Positions 17,391 through 26,108 of a DNA stretch of 64,000 bases are shown in pieces; the first letter of the stretch is position 1, and each line of letters starts with the position of its first letter. The position numbers were made by a program, and so were the translations under genes. A model generated the notes under the pieces. The model saw only the letters and a program-made list of their open reading frames with translations. It ran no database searches and was not told the DNA's origin. Source of the DNA: Lachnospiraceae bacterium (GTDB lineage: Bacteria > Bacillota > Clostridia > Lachnospirales > Lachnospiraceae); assembly GCA_021201665.1 (NCBI GenBank), contig JAJQEO010000114.1, positions 5,334 to 69,333 of the forward strand. Direction: 5' to 3'.

Positions 17391-17440
17391 AGGGTTCCTT
17401 TCTAAGACGCGTGTATGTTGTGTCCGTGCCAATTGTGAAA

Positions 17441-17505
17441 TGCCCTCTCGCGTTGCCCGGCGGATATCCCGCCCGAAGGGCGAGGATGCCACCCCGGCGA
17501 GGGCA
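17441..17505. other. GC-rich palindromic element in the divergent control region
   Basis: TGCCCTC (17441-17447) pairs with GAGGGCA (17499-17505), enclosing CGCCC/GGGCG (17470-17482). It stands out against the AT-rich surroundings of the 369-bp gap between the response regulator and the importer. It would lie in the regulator's leader RNA. The rest of the gap (17506-17759) is AT-rich and must hold the importer promoter, which I cannot place with confidence. Confidence 0.5.
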
Positions 17506-17759
17506 GCTCGCGGCGCCAGTGAGAGAAACGTTTCGCATAGCTTGTAGCTTACACATATCTTAACATAAAAAATACGAAAGTACGAGTGACAGATGTGAAA
17601 AATTTGAAAAAATGCCCAATATTCAGGGGAAAATACCGCCGCCTGCATAAAAAGCAAACAGAAAAAAATTTTACCCTTATCGAAAAATTTTCCCATTTTA
17701 TTTATTTTCAGAAAATGTTAGGATGAACCTAAGTTAAAACCAAGAAGGAGGAAGAGGCC

Positions 17760-19274
17760 GTGTCTGAATATGTTCTTGAATTAAAAGGCATTACGAAGAT
17801 ATTCCCGGGCGTGAAGGCTCTGAATAATGTCCAGTTTCAGCTGAAGCCGGGCGAGGTTCACGCACTCATGGGTGAGAACGGTGCCGGCAAATCCACCTTT
17901 ATCAAGGTGATTACCGGTGTACATAAGGCAGAAGAGGGCGAAATGTACCTATACGGAGAAAAGGTAGATTTCAAAGGTCCCAGGGACGCGCAGGCCGCGG
18001 GCATCGCGGCGGTTTATCAGCATGCGACATCCTATCCGCACCTGACAGTGGCGGAGAATATTTTCATGGGTCATGAGATCGTGAAGCACCACATGATTCA
18101 GTGGAAAGAGATGAACCAGGAGGCAAATAAGCTTCTGCAGCAGCTGAATTCCGACTTTGACGCGACAGCGGAGATGGGTACCTTAAGCGTGGCGCAGCAG
18201 CAGATGGTTGAGATCGCGAAGGCTCTTTCCACAAACGCGAAAATCATCATTCTTGATGAGCCGACGGCGTCTCTGACCAAGAGAGAGTCCGAGGAGCTGT
18301 ACCGGATTGTAGATCAGCTCAGAGAGGAAGGCGTTTCCATCATTTTTATTTCTCACCGTTTTGAGGATATGTATCGTCTGGCTTCGAGAGTCACCGTATT
18401 CCGGGATTCGCAGTATATCGGTACCTATGATGTGGATAAGATCTCGAACGCGGATCTGATCAAGGCCATGGTAGGCCGCGAGATTAATGAGCTTTTCCCG
18501 AAGCCGAAGGTGGAGATCGGGCAAGAGGTCCTCAGAGTGGAGAATTTCTCCAGAGCCGGATTTTACAAGGATGTATCCTTCAATGTCCATGCAGGCGAGA
18601 TCATCGGTCTGACGGGTCTGGTAGGCGCAGGTCGTACAGAGGTCGTAGAGAGCGTCTGCGGTGTGACACATGCGGACAGCGGCAAGGTTTACCTGGACGG
18701 AAAGGAAGTACATATCAAACAGCCCTCTGACGCGATGGATCTGGGCATCATCCTTCTTCCGGAGGACCGGCAGAAGGAGGGTCTGATCATGAGCTGGGGT
18801 CTGGGCCGCAATGTCACGCTCCCGACCATGAATAAATATGCGAAAAACGGATTTAATGACGAGCCGAAGGAGCGTGAGGTATCCAGAGATCTTCTGGAGA
18901 GCGTGGATACCAAGGCGGTCGATATTTTCCAGCCTGCCAGCTCTCTTTCCGGCGGCAATCAGCAGAAGGTCGTCGTCGCGAAGGCACTCGGCCAGGAGAT
19001 GAAGGTCGTGATTATGGATGAGCCGACCAAGGGCGTAGATGTCGGCGCGAAGGCAGAGATCTACGCGATCATGGGCGAGCTGGCGCAGAAGGGCTACGCG
19101 ATTGTGCTGATTTCCTCTGAGATGCCGGAGATCCTGGGGATGGCAGACCGGATCATCGTTATGTGCAATGGCCGCAAGACTGGCGAGCTTTCCAGAGAAG
19201 AAGCAACGCAGGAGATCATCCTGGAGCTCTCTATGGAGAAAAGCTCAAATGCAGGGAAGGGGGATGCGAAGTAA
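17760..19274 (+). CDS. rhaT: Rhamnose-type ABC transporter ATP-binding protein
   Basis: Energises sugar import; 504 residues with two ATPase domains. First half: GENGAGKST (about 38-46), LSVAQQQM, IILDEPTASL. Second half: GLVGAGRTE, LSGGNQQK, VIMDEPTKGVD. The start is GTG with AAGGAGG at 17746-17752. It is first in an operon with two permeases, a RhaS-like binding protein and rhaM, which is why rhamnose is proposed. The symbol follows the rhizobial rhaSTPQ convention and should not be confused with the E. coli proton symporter RhaT. Confidence 0.82.
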   Translation: MSEYVLELKGITKIFPGVKALNNVQFQLKPGEVHALMGENGAGKSTFIKVITGVHKAEEGEMYLYGEKVDFKGPRDAQAAGIAAVYQHATSYPHLTVAENIFMGHEIVKHHMIQWKEMNQEANKLLQQLNSDFDATAEMGTLSVAQQQMVEIAKALSTNAKIIILDEPTASLTKRESEELYRIVDQLREEGVSIIFISHRFEDMYRLASRVTVFRDSQYIGTYDVDKISNADLIKAMVGREINELFPKPKVEIGQEVLRVENFSRAGFYKDVSFNVHAGEIIGLTGLVGAGRTEVVESVCGVTHADSGKVYLDGKEVHIKQPSDAMDLGIILLPEDRQKEGLIMSWGLGRNVTLPTMNKYAKNGFNDEPKEREVSRDLLESVDTKAVDIFQPASSLSGGNQQKVVVAKALGQEMKVVIMDEPTKGVDVGAKAEIYAIMGELAQKGYAIVLISSEMPEILGMADRIIVMCNGRKTGELSREEATQEIILELSMEKSSNAGKGDAK

Positions 19275-20269
19275 TGGAAAACAAATCTCTGATGAAAAAA
19301 ATCACCGGATCCCGCGAAGCTCTGCTGGCGGTGATTCTGATTCTGATGATTGTGATTGTCACGATTATCAATCCGGCGTTCTTTACTCCGAAATCGATTT
19401 CAAACCTGGTCAAGAATAATGCGGTGACCATGGTGATGGCGCTTGGTATGCTCTGCGTCATGCTGGTGGGCGGCATTGATATTTCGATCACCTCAACGCT
19501 GGCGTTAGCAGGTATGGCCATCGGTATGCTGATCAAATATGAATATATTTCCAGCACCGTGCTGGCATTCCTGATCGCGATTGCGATCGGCATCGCCTGC
19601 GGCCTGGTAGTCGGACTGGTGATTTCCAGAGCGGATGTGCCGCCGATCATTGCTACCATGGGTTTCATGTATGTGTACCGCGCGATGGCTTATCTGATTT
19701 CCAACGGCGGTGAGTGGGCGAGCGCGGCTGCGCTTGGCACGTTTAAGGACTTTGGCACCACCAAATTCCTTGGACTGAACTGTGTGGTATGGGTCGTGAT
19801 TGTGTGCTATGTCATTTTCTTCTTCTTTATGAAATGGACGCGCACCGGGCGGAAGATCTACGCCGTAGGAAGCAATCCGGAGGCAGCGCAGGTTTCCGGT
19901 ATCAATGTCAAGAATATCAAGCTGATGGTTTACACGATTATGGGATGCCTCGCGGGACTGGCAGGCGCACTTCAGGTAGCGGTTTACGCTTCGGCAATGC
20001 CGAACATGCAGAAGGGCGGCGAGATGGACGTCATCGCGGCCTGCGTTATCGGCGGTGTGAGCATGAGCGGCGGACGCGGCTCTGTGGTGGGCGCACTTCT
20101 TGGCGCGCTGATCCTGGCGACAATCGCGAAGGCACTTCCTCTGATTCCTTTCTTCGATCAGCTCTGGCTGAATACGATTAAGGGTATTCTGATTCTGGTG
20201 GTTGTAGTCATGAATGTGATCCTGCAGCGCACCGCTGACAACAATGCATTGAAGAGAAGGGAGATGTGA
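19274..20269 (+). CDS. rhaP: Rhamnose-type ABC transporter permease (RbsC family)
   Basis: Membrane subunit of 331 residues. The conserved core is MLVGGIDISITS and, in the coupling loop, VGSNPEAAQVSGIN, followed by GGVSMSGGRGSVVG. The start ATG overlaps the ATPase stop codon by one base (TAATG), so translation is coupled; GGGAAGGGGG lies upstream. An in-frame start at 19163 would lie inside the ATPase gene and is rejected. Assignment as RhaP rather than RhaQ is by gene order only. Confidence 0.82.
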   Translation: MENKSLMKKITGSREALLAVILILMIVIVTIINPAFFTPKSISNLVKNNAVTMVMALGMLCVMLVGGIDISITSTLALAGMAIGMLIKYEYISSTVLAFLIAIAIGIACGLVVGLVISRADVPPIIATMGFMYVYRAMAYLISNGGEWASAAALGTFKDFGTTKFLGLNCVVWVVIVCYVIFFFFMKWTRTGRKIYAVGSNPEAAQVSGINVKNIKLMVYTIMGCLAGLAGALQVAVYASAMPNMQKGGEMDVIAACVIGGVSMSGGRGSVVGALLGALILATIAKALPLIPFFDQLWLNTIKGILILVVVVMNVILQRTADNNALKRREM

Positions 20270-20271
20270 TC

Positions 20272-21279
20272 ATGGCCGGAAAATCTGGAAGAAGTATTAA
20301 TAACGTACCGGAAAACCCGATTAAGCACATGCTGCTCAGCTGGGAAGGCATTCTGGTTGTCCTGTTTATCGCCGTCAACATTTTCTGCGTGTGGTTTTCA
20401 CAGTTTTACAATGTCTCAAGCGTACTGCGCCAGATGCCGGTATATCTGGCAGAAGTTTTCCTGATGCTGACCATGGCGTTTATCCTGGTGTTAGGTGAGA
20501 TTGATATCTCGGTTGGCTCGATTGTGTGCCTGTCTGCTACTATCAGCTGCATCGTCTGCAACGCCGGCGCTCCGTTTATCATCGTCATTCTTACGGCACT
20601 TGCGGTCGGAACCGTGTGCGGCGCGGTAAACGGTCTGATACTGACAAACTTCCCGGAGCTGCCGCCGATGATTGTGACCTTGGCGACGCAGATTATTTTC
20701 CGCGGGATCGCTGAAATCGTCCTGGGAAGCGGCGGAAGCATTTCCCTTTCCAACACGGCAGGCTTTAAGGCCATCGCCGGGAAAGTCGGACAGGTTCCCT
20801 ATATCCTGTTCCTGGTACTGATCCTGGGAGTGATTGCGGCGATTATTCTGGGCAAAAGCACGTTTGGCCGCAAGGTCTACGCGATTGGTACGAACCGTGT
20901 GACCGCTCATTATTCGGGCATCCATGTGCAGAAGATCCGCTTCATCATCTACACAGTTATGGGTACGATCTCCGGACTGTGCGCCTTGTTCATCGTCTCT
21001 TCCTCATACGGGGCAAATACGACGACCGGCGAGGGATTTGAGATGGACGCGATTGCCATGGCAGTATTCGGCGGCATTTCATCGACAGGCGGAAAAGGAA
21101 ACGTCGCTGGCGGCATCATCGCTGCATTCATCATTGTTTGCCTGCGCATCGGCCTTGGACAGAGAAACGTACACTCTCAGGTCATCCTGCTGATCATCGG
21201 CCTGCTGCTGGTGCTGGCAGTAGCACTTCCGAATATCGTGAGCCAGATTCAGAAGGCCGCGAAGGTGAAGAAGAGCTGA
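20272..21279 (+). CDS. rhaQ: Rhamnose-type ABC transporter permease, second subunit
   Basis: Second membrane subunit of 335 residues, diverged from its neighbour: VLGEIDISVGSIV in the conserved block, IGTNRVTAHYSGIH in the coupling loop, GGISSTGGKGN near the end. ATG 20272 is preferred to a GTG two codons upstream because the AGAAGGGAG site is better spaced. Only two bases separate it from the previous stop. The C-terminal tail is short and lysine rich. Confidence 0.82.
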   Translation: MAGKSGRSINNVPENPIKHMLLSWEGILVVLFIAVNIFCVWFSQFYNVSSVLRQMPVYLAEVFLMLTMAFILVLGEIDISVGSIVCLSATISCIVCNAGAPFIIVILTALAVGTVCGAVNGLILTNFPELPPMIVTLATQIIFRGIAEIVLGSGGSISLSNTAGFKAIAGKVGQVPYILFLVLILGVIAAIILGKSTFGRKVYAIGTNRVTAHYSGIHVQKIRFIIYTVMGTISGLCALFIVSSSYGANTTTGEGFEMDAIAMAVFGGISSTGGKGNVAGGIIAAFIIVCLRIGLGQRNVHSQVILLIIGLLLVLAVALPNIVSQIQKAAKVKKS

Positions 21280-21378
21280 GAAATTATTTACCTTGTTGTA
21301 TTCCGTGCAGAGCCTGCTTTCGAATGGCTGACCCTGTACGGTTGCAAATATAAAAACATTTTTAAGGAGGAAACGAAC

Positions 21379-22404
21379 ATGAACAAAAAACTTGTGAGCG
21401 CGCTGCTCTGCGGCGCAATGGTACTCGGATGTGTATCACCGGTAGCTGTCCAGGCAGAGGAAGAGGGCGTTAAGATCGCTCTGGTTGCAAAGTCTGCAGG
21501 AAACGCGTTCTTTGAGATCGCAGCTGCTTCATTCGTAGAGACCGCTGAGGCAGAAGGCTCCACCGTAGATATCATCTATCCGGAAGAGGCTACAGCAGAC
21601 GCTCAGATCAAATCTCTGGATAACCTGATTTCTCAGGATTACGATGTAATCTGCATCTCCGCAAACGATGAGAACGCTCTGCAGGCAAAGCTGGAAGAGG
21701 CTATGGACGCCGGCATCAAGGTTGTATCCTTTGACTCTGCTGTAAACGCAGACAGCCGTCAGGTATTCGTAAACCAGGCTGGTGTTACCGAAGTAGCGCA
21801 GGCTCTGATGGACGCTGTATATGACATCTGCGAGGGCGAAGGCCAGTGGGCAATCCTTTCCGCAACCTCTCAGGCGACCAACCAGAACGCATGGATCGAC
21901 GCTATGAAGGAGATCATGGAGAGCGATGAGAAGTATGCAGACCTTGAGCTGGTAGAAGTTGCCTATGGCGATGATGAGTCCCAGAAGTCTACGGATCAGA
22001 CCGAAGCTCTGGTAACCAACTATCCGGATCTGAAGTGCATCTGTGCGCCGACCACCGTTGGTATCGCTGCTGCTGCAAAGTATCTGCAGGACAATGACTG
22101 CACCTGCAAGCTGACCGGCCTTGGACTTCCGTCTGAGATGCTTGAGTACACAGGCGATGGCGATGACTACTCCTGCCCGTACTTCTATCTGTGGGATATG
22201 CAGGGCCTGGGAACCCTCGCTGCTTACACCTCCATCGCGATCGCGAATGAGGAAATCACCGGCGCTGAGGGCGAGACCTTCACAGCTGGAGATCTTGGCG
22301 ATTTCGAGATCGTAGCGGCATCTGACGGCGGCACAGAGATCATCCTTGGTCTGCCGCTTGAGTTCAACCCGGACAACGTAGAAGAGTACGCTGAGCTGTA
22401 CTAA
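21379..22404 (+). CDS. rhaS: Rhamnose-type ABC transporter substrate-binding protein
   Basis: Secreted receptor of 341 residues resembling RhaS of the rhizobial rhamnose importer. The signal peptide ends near AVQAEE. VLGC at residues 16-19 is close to a lipobox but lies unusually late relative to the AVQA site, so either processing is possible. The mature protein has KIALVAKSAGNAFFE, ISANDENALQ and SFDSAVNAD at the type-1 binding-protein ligand positions. GGAGG precedes the ATG. The rhamnose assignment rests on overall likeness and on rhaM downstream. It is not the AraC regulator called RhaS in E. coli. Confidence 0.82.
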   Translation: MNKKLVSALLCGAMVLGCVSPVAVQAEEEGVKIALVAKSAGNAFFEIAAASFVETAEAEGSTVDIIYPEEATADAQIKSLDNLISQDYDVICISANDENALQAKLEEAMDAGIKVVSFDSAVNADSRQVFVNQAGVTEVAQALMDAVYDICEGEGQWAILSATSQATNQNAWIDAMKEIMESDEKYADLELVEVAYGDDESQKSTDQTEALVTNYPDLKCICAPTTVGIAAAAKYLQDNDCTCKLTGLGLPSEMLEYTGDGDDYSCPYFYLWDMQGLGTLAAYTSIAIANEEITGAEGETFTAGDLGDFEIVAASDGGTEIILGLPLEFNPDNVEEYAELY

Positions 22405-22407
22405 TTT

Positions 22408-22515
22408 ATAGACTGGTGTTTAGTGGTAAGTGCTTAGTGGTTAGTGTTTAGTGGCTGGTGTTTGGCAGCCAGTGTTTAGTACTTATTGGTTAGAGGCCAG
22501 TGATTCGGAACCGGC
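22408..22515. repeat. Degenerate T/G-rich short repeats (GTTTAGTG-like)
   Basis: About ten variants of GTTTAGTGG/GGTTAGTG follow each other without a fixed period, directly after the binding-protein stop. Such slippage-prone stretches are usually non-coding. It is the first part of the 453-bp gap before rhaM. Confidence 0.65.
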
Positions 22516-22569
22516 GGCTTATGGCTGATTGTGATCTGCTGGCTTCGAAAAAAACCGTAGTAAAAGACG

Positions 22570-22606
22570 GCCGGCGGGGGCAAGCGCTCCCCCGGCTGTT
22601 TTTCTG
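22570..22606 (+). terminator. Terminator after the rhamnose importer
   Basis: A GC-rich stem centred on GGGGG (22576-22580) and CCCCC (22589-22593), extended by GCC/GGC with a bulge, is followed by TGTTTTTCTG and a further T-run. Confidence 0.7.
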
Positions 22607-22614
22607 CTTTTTTT

Positions 22615-22716
22615 ATGCACGCGGCCGCGCAAGGAGTATTCCAGCTTCGCTGGACGCGGCCGGCGCAGGCGGATAGGGGAGAAAGACGTTCCCCTATCCG
22701 ATTGCACGCGGCCGCA
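22615..22716. repeat. Dispersed palindromic element with GGATAGGGGA core (copy A)
   Basis: CACGCGGCCGC-type ends, an internal CCAGCTTCGCTGG hairpin, CGCGGCCGGCGCAG, then the core GGATAGGGGA (22671-22680) pairing with TTCCCCTATCC (22689-22699). A near-identical layout occurs at 59928-60040. Confidence 0.8.
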
Positions 22717-22857
22717 CTCACATTTCTGTTTTATAATATGAGAAATTTTTCTTTACGCCGGGCAGGAGAGAGAGTATAATCAGAAAAGACAGCTGCCGTC
22801 CGAATGATTCTGAAATCATCAGAATGATTCGGAAGTGAGTGAAAGGAGGATTTTACG

Positions 22858-23169
22858 ATGATTAAGGGCTTTAAAATGAAACTGTATCCGGGGCAGGAGG
22901 CAGAGTACGAGAAAAGACACAATCAGCTCTGGCCCGAGATGAAGGACATGATCCACGAGTATGGCGGAAAGAATTATACGATCTTTCTGGATCGCGAGAC
23001 GCTGACTCTCTTCGGCTACATCGAGATTGAGGACGAGGAGAAATGGGCGCAGAGTTCTGACACCGCGATCAACCGCAAGTGGTGGGACTTTATGGCGGAC
23101 ATTATGGAGACCAACCCGGACAACAGCCCGGTATCCGTAGATCTGCAGAAGGTATTCCATCTGGACTAA
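22858..23169 (+). CDS. rhaM: L-rhamnose mutarotase RhaM
   Basis: Interconverts alpha- and beta-L-rhamnopyranose so that the isomerase receives its preferred anomer. It has 103 residues, the standard length, and is one alpha/beta-barrel domain. The family pattern is plain: GFKMKLYPGQEAEYEKRH at the N-terminus (catalytic His), NYTIFLD, and RKWWDFMADIM near residues 73-83. AAAGGAGG precedes the ATG. The AraC regulator begins 20 bp downstream. Confidence 0.95.
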   Translation: MIKGFKMKLYPGQEAEYEKRHNQLWPEMKDMIHEYGGKNYTIFLDRETLTLFGYIEIEDEEKWAQSSDTAINRKWWDFMADIMETNPDNSPVSVDLQKVFHLD

Positions 23170-23188
23170 TAGGGAATCGAGGCCGGAT

Positions 23189-24187
23189 ATGCGTAAGGAG
23201 CTTCTCGACCAGCTCAGAAAAATAACGGATGAAGAGCAGAAAATTCTGGACGGAGAAAATCAGGTAGACCGGGAGCTGTATGCGTCCGGGTACGTTCTGA
23301 AGTCGTCCCAGTTTACCGTTGACAGCGCGAAAATGCTCGAGGAGGGCAAGCTGATCACGGTGCGGACGCATACGCGTTTTGTCCATTTTCCCCTGCACAG
23401 GCATAACTATATTGAAGCTCTCTATGTCTGCGAGGGTTCTCTGACCAACATCATCGGGGGGCAGGAGGTCGTCGTAAAAAAAGGCGAGCTGCTTTTTCTG
23501 AATCAGTTTACATGGCATGAAATTCTCCCCGCGCGGGAGAATGACATTGCCATTAATTTTATCATGCTTCCGGAGTTCTTTGATGTGGCTTACACGATGA
23601 CCGGCAAAAACAACGTCCTTGCGGATTTTCTCGTGAACATTCTGCGCCGCGATGAGCAGCGGGGCGAATATCTGTATTTCAAGGTGTCGGACAACCTTCA
23701 GATTCAGAACCTGCTGGAAAACATGATTTATTCTCTGGTGACCGGCGAAAACGACGACAGCCGCATTAATCAGACCACCATGGGACTCATTTTCATGTAT
23801 CTGGTCGATTCGATCCAGAGCGTCCAGACCTGCCGGCCTGATCAGTATGAGAATATGATCTCCATGACGACACTGAATTATATCGAGCAGAAATACCGCA
23901 GCGCGACCCTCACGGAGCTGAGTACTGAACTGCGGCTTCCGATCCATACGCTGAGCCGTCTGATCAAAAAAAGCACCGGCCACAATTTCAAAGAGCTCCT
24001 TCAGAGAAAGCGCCTGAGCAAATCGGTGCAGCTGCTCTGCGACACCGACCTGCCGGTCAGCGACATCATCGCCTCTGTGGGATACGAAAACAACAGCTAT
24101 TTTCACCGGGTATTTAAGGAACGCTACGGAATGACCCCGCACGCCTTCCGCGTAAAAAACCGCGAGACCGGGCAGGTGCGGATCTGA
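23189..24187 (+). CDS. AraC-family transcriptional regulator, probable rhamnose regulator
   Basis: Cytoplasmic regulator of 332 residues. The cupin sensor (about 45-130) has FPLHRHNYIEALYVCEG and the GELLFLNQFTWHE block. The C-terminal HTH pair (about 230-325) has LTELSTELRLPIHTLSRL and SDIIASVGYENNSYFHRVF. Its position immediately after rhaM suggests that it senses rhamnose, as RhaR/RhaS do, but the ligand is inferred. Its cupin region resembles that fused to the sensor kinase at 12962-15772 (HRHNY.E / HSHSYYE), a possible origin of that fusion. Confidence 0.88.
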   Translation: MRKELLDQLRKITDEEQKILDGENQVDRELYASGYVLKSSQFTVDSAKMLEEGKLITVRTHTRFVHFPLHRHNYIEALYVCEGSLTNIIGGQEVVVKKGELLFLNQFTWHEILPARENDIAINFIMLPEFFDVAYTMTGKNNVLADFLVNILRRDEQRGEYLYFKVSDNLQIQNLLENMIYSLVTGENDDSRINQTTMGLIFMYLVDSIQSVQTCRPDQYENMISMTTLNYIEQKYRSATLTELSTELRLPIHTLSRLIKKSTGHNFKELLQRKRLSKSVQLLCDTDLPVSDIIASVGYENNSYFHRVFKERYGMTPHAFRVKNRETGQVRI

Positions 24188-24537
24188 AAAAATCCGGGCA
24201 GACGCGGAGGGCAGGTGAAGATCAGAGAAAAATCTGGGCATGCGCGGAGTAAAGACGTAGAAATAAAAAAAAACTCGCCAGGCGCAGAGGGAAGTCTTTA
24301 TCTTATACACATCTAGGCATTCCCAAGCATTAGATATAATATTATCGAGCAGCGAAGGAGCCCACATACAGGGGCTCTTTTTCTGTGCGTAAGCCAGTGT
24401 GCCGTCTTAATCACAATTTTAGTTATAGCACTGCATATGCCGCCATCCGCTGCGCTGATCCTGGTATAAGGGTGGACCGAAGCCGGGCCCCTGCCTGTTG
24501 CCGGCGATTTATATTGATCTGATGGAGGAAGCTACAC
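24188..24537. other. Intergenic gap with terminator and a Tn5-end-like 14-mer
   Basis: Contains decayed, repetitive sequence just after the AraC gene, TCTTATACACATCT at 24301-24314, and a terminator GAGCCC/GGGCTC (24358-24377) followed by five T. No gene is supported. The stretch up to 24537 is the leader of the FUSC-HAD gene. Confidence 0.55.
24358..24382 (+). terminator. Small rho-independent terminator
   Basis: A six-base-pair stem GAGCCC (24358-24363) with GGGCTC (24372-24377), an eight-base loop and TTTTT. Confidence 0.6.
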
Positions 24538-25887
24538 ATGAACACCGCGAGCAAATCGGAGCGAACTATTTTTTCCTTTCTGTGGCGCCTGCCGCATCCG
24601 GGAATGCGGATTTTGAAGTCAGCGGCTGCGATTATTTTATGTTATTTTGTATCATTTCTGCGCGGGGACGCCGGGATTGTCTTTTATTCACAGCTCGCCG
24701 CGCTCTGGTGCATCCAGATGTATACGGCCACGACATTTAAGAACGCATATCAGCGTATGATCGGCACGATCATCGGGGCAGTGTTCGGGCTGATTTTTCT
24801 TCTTGCCCGTGGCAGGATCCTCACCGCAGAAATACTGGCGGCGAGACCGTTCTGGTTTCAGGCGGGCAACGCGGCTGTGATTTCCGCGATGATCATTCTG
24901 ATTTTGTATACGACTGTCCTGATTAAGAAAAAGCAGGCGTCCTATTTCTCCTGCGTGGTCTTTCTGAGTATCGTGGTTAATCACGCAGGTGACCTGAACC
25001 CGTATCTGTTCGTGTGGAATCGGTTTCTGGACACCGTTGTCGGCATCCTGATCGGCCTTCTGGTGAACACGTTTTCCCTGCCGCGCAGAAAGCGAAAGGA
25101 CATCCTTTTTGTTTCCGGCCTGGATGGGACGCTTCTTGACGAGAAGGATACTCTGAGCGATTTCAGCCGCGTAGAACTGAACCGGATGCTGGATGAGGGC
25201 GCGAATTTCACAATTTCCACCATGCGCACACCGGCGTCCCTGCTGGAGCCGATGCGGGACGTCCGGCTGCGTTTGCCAGTCATCGTTATGGATGGCGCGG
25301 CTCTTTATGATATTCAGGAAAAACGCTATCTGAAGAAGTTTACCCTGACAGTGAAGGAGACAAAAGAACTGCTTGATCTGGCGCAGTCACAGGGACTGAT
25401 GTGTTTTACCAATGTGATTCTGCAGGATGCAATGGTGATCTATTATCAGGAGACTGATGAGAAGGTTCATGGGGAGCTTATCGCCAGGCTGCGCCGATCC
25501 CCGCTGCGCAATTATGTCTGCAGGCGTCCGCCCGAAGACGCGGAAGCGGTCTATCTGATGCTCCTTTATCCGAAAAAAATCATCCGGGATTTTTACCACA
25601 CGCTGGAGCAGGGCGGATTTACAGAGCGGTTTAAGATCCTTTGCTATGATTCCACAAATTATCCGGGCTGTGCCTATATCAAGATTTACAACCGGGAAGC
25701 CTCGCGGGAGCATATGCTTACCGAACTGGAAGATATGATCGGCATGGAGCAGATTGTGACCTTCGGCAGCATTCCGGGAAAATATGATGTCGTCGTCGAA
25801 GGCGATCTGAACCGGGTGGTCCGTGTTTTGCGCAAACGGTATGAGCCGGTGACTTTTGGGATGCATAGAGCCGGGAAGGGAATTTAG
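24538..25887 (+). CDS. FUSC-like membrane domain fused to a HAD-type hydrolase domain lacking its nucleophile
   Basis: 449 residues. The first 175 or so form an aromatic-acid-exporter/FUSC-type unit with about six hydrophobic segments (from AAAIILCYFVSFL near residue 29 to NRFLDTVVGILIGLLVNTF). A Cof-type HAD domain follows, from about 190 to 430. HAD motif I should read DxDGT; here it reads GLDGTLL (SGLDGTLLD), so the nucleophilic Asp is Gly (codon GGC, one base from GAC). STMRT (motif II Thr) is present. PGKYDVVVEGD replaces the usual GDxxND motif IV. The hydrolase part is probably catalytically dead or altered. Start ATG has ATGGAGGAAG upstream. Function unknown. Confidence 0.78.
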   Translation: MNTASKSERTIFSFLWRLPHPGMRILKSAAAIILCYFVSFLRGDAGIVFYSQLAALWCIQMYTATTFKNAYQRMIGTIIGAVFGLIFLLARGRILTAEILAARPFWFQAGNAAVISAMIILILYTTVLIKKKQASYFSCVVFLSIVVNHAGDLNPYLFVWNRFLDTVVGILIGLLVNTFSLPRRKRKDILFVSGLDGTLLDEKDTLSDFSRVELNRMLDEGANFTISTMRTPASLLEPMRDVRLRLPVIVMDGAALYDIQEKRYLKKFTLTVKETKELLDLAQSQGLMCFTNVILQDAMVIYYQETDEKVHGELIARLRRSPLRNYVCRRPPEDAEAVYLMLLYPKKIIRDFYHTLEQGGFTERFKILCYDSTNYPGCAYIKIYNREASREHMLTELEDMIGMEQIVTFGSIPGKYDVVVEGDLNRVVRVLRKRYEPVTFGMHRAGKGI

Positions 25888-25902
25888 AGGCTAAAGTGCA
25901 CT

Positions 25903-25941
25903 GCATAAAGGATTCTCCGACTTCGTCGGCAGTCTTTATGC
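25903..25941 (+). terminator. Hairpin after the FUSC-HAD gene
   Basis: GCATAAAG (25903-25910) pairs with CTTTATGC (25934-25941), with an inner CCGAC-TTCG-GTCGG-like stem. T-rich sequence follows about 16 bp later. Likely a terminator or a small palindromic repeat. Confidence 0.5.
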
Positions 25942-25987
25942 TATATACCCGGGGCACCTTTTTTCTTTTGGAAGAGTCTTTTTTCTC

Positions 25988-26016
25988 TTGACATGGCCTG
26001 TTTCCAGAATTACTAT
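25988..26016 (+). promoter_or_regulatory. Promoter of the AbiEii-type module
   Basis: TTGACA (25988-25993), 17-bp spacer, TACTAT (26011-26016). It is the only good promoter upstream of the two-gene module. Confidence 0.7.
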
Positions 26017-26059
26017 AAAACTATGAAAATTGTAGACAAAGAAAGCGTATATCTATTGT

Positions 26060-26077
26060 AAACGACGTAAGTCGTTT
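26060..26077. promoter_or_regulatory. Palindrome, possible autoregulatory operator
   Basis: AAACGAC and GTCGTTT flank GTAA. The palindrome lies between the predicted transcription start (about 26023) and the first gene of the module, where an antitoxin-type repressor could bind. Confidence 0.5.
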
Positions 26078-26108
26078 TACTTATGGGAACTTGTTTTGGA
26101 GGTACTAT

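Noticed and set aside
17391-17696. 102-codon N-terminal extension of the response regulator
   Set aside because: Receiver domains start within a few residues of the Met at 17390, which has AGAAAGGA; the extension covers the control region.
24301-24314. Insertion sequence end at the Tn5-like 14-mer
   Set aside because: No transposase, inverted partner end or target duplication is present in the surrounding DNA.
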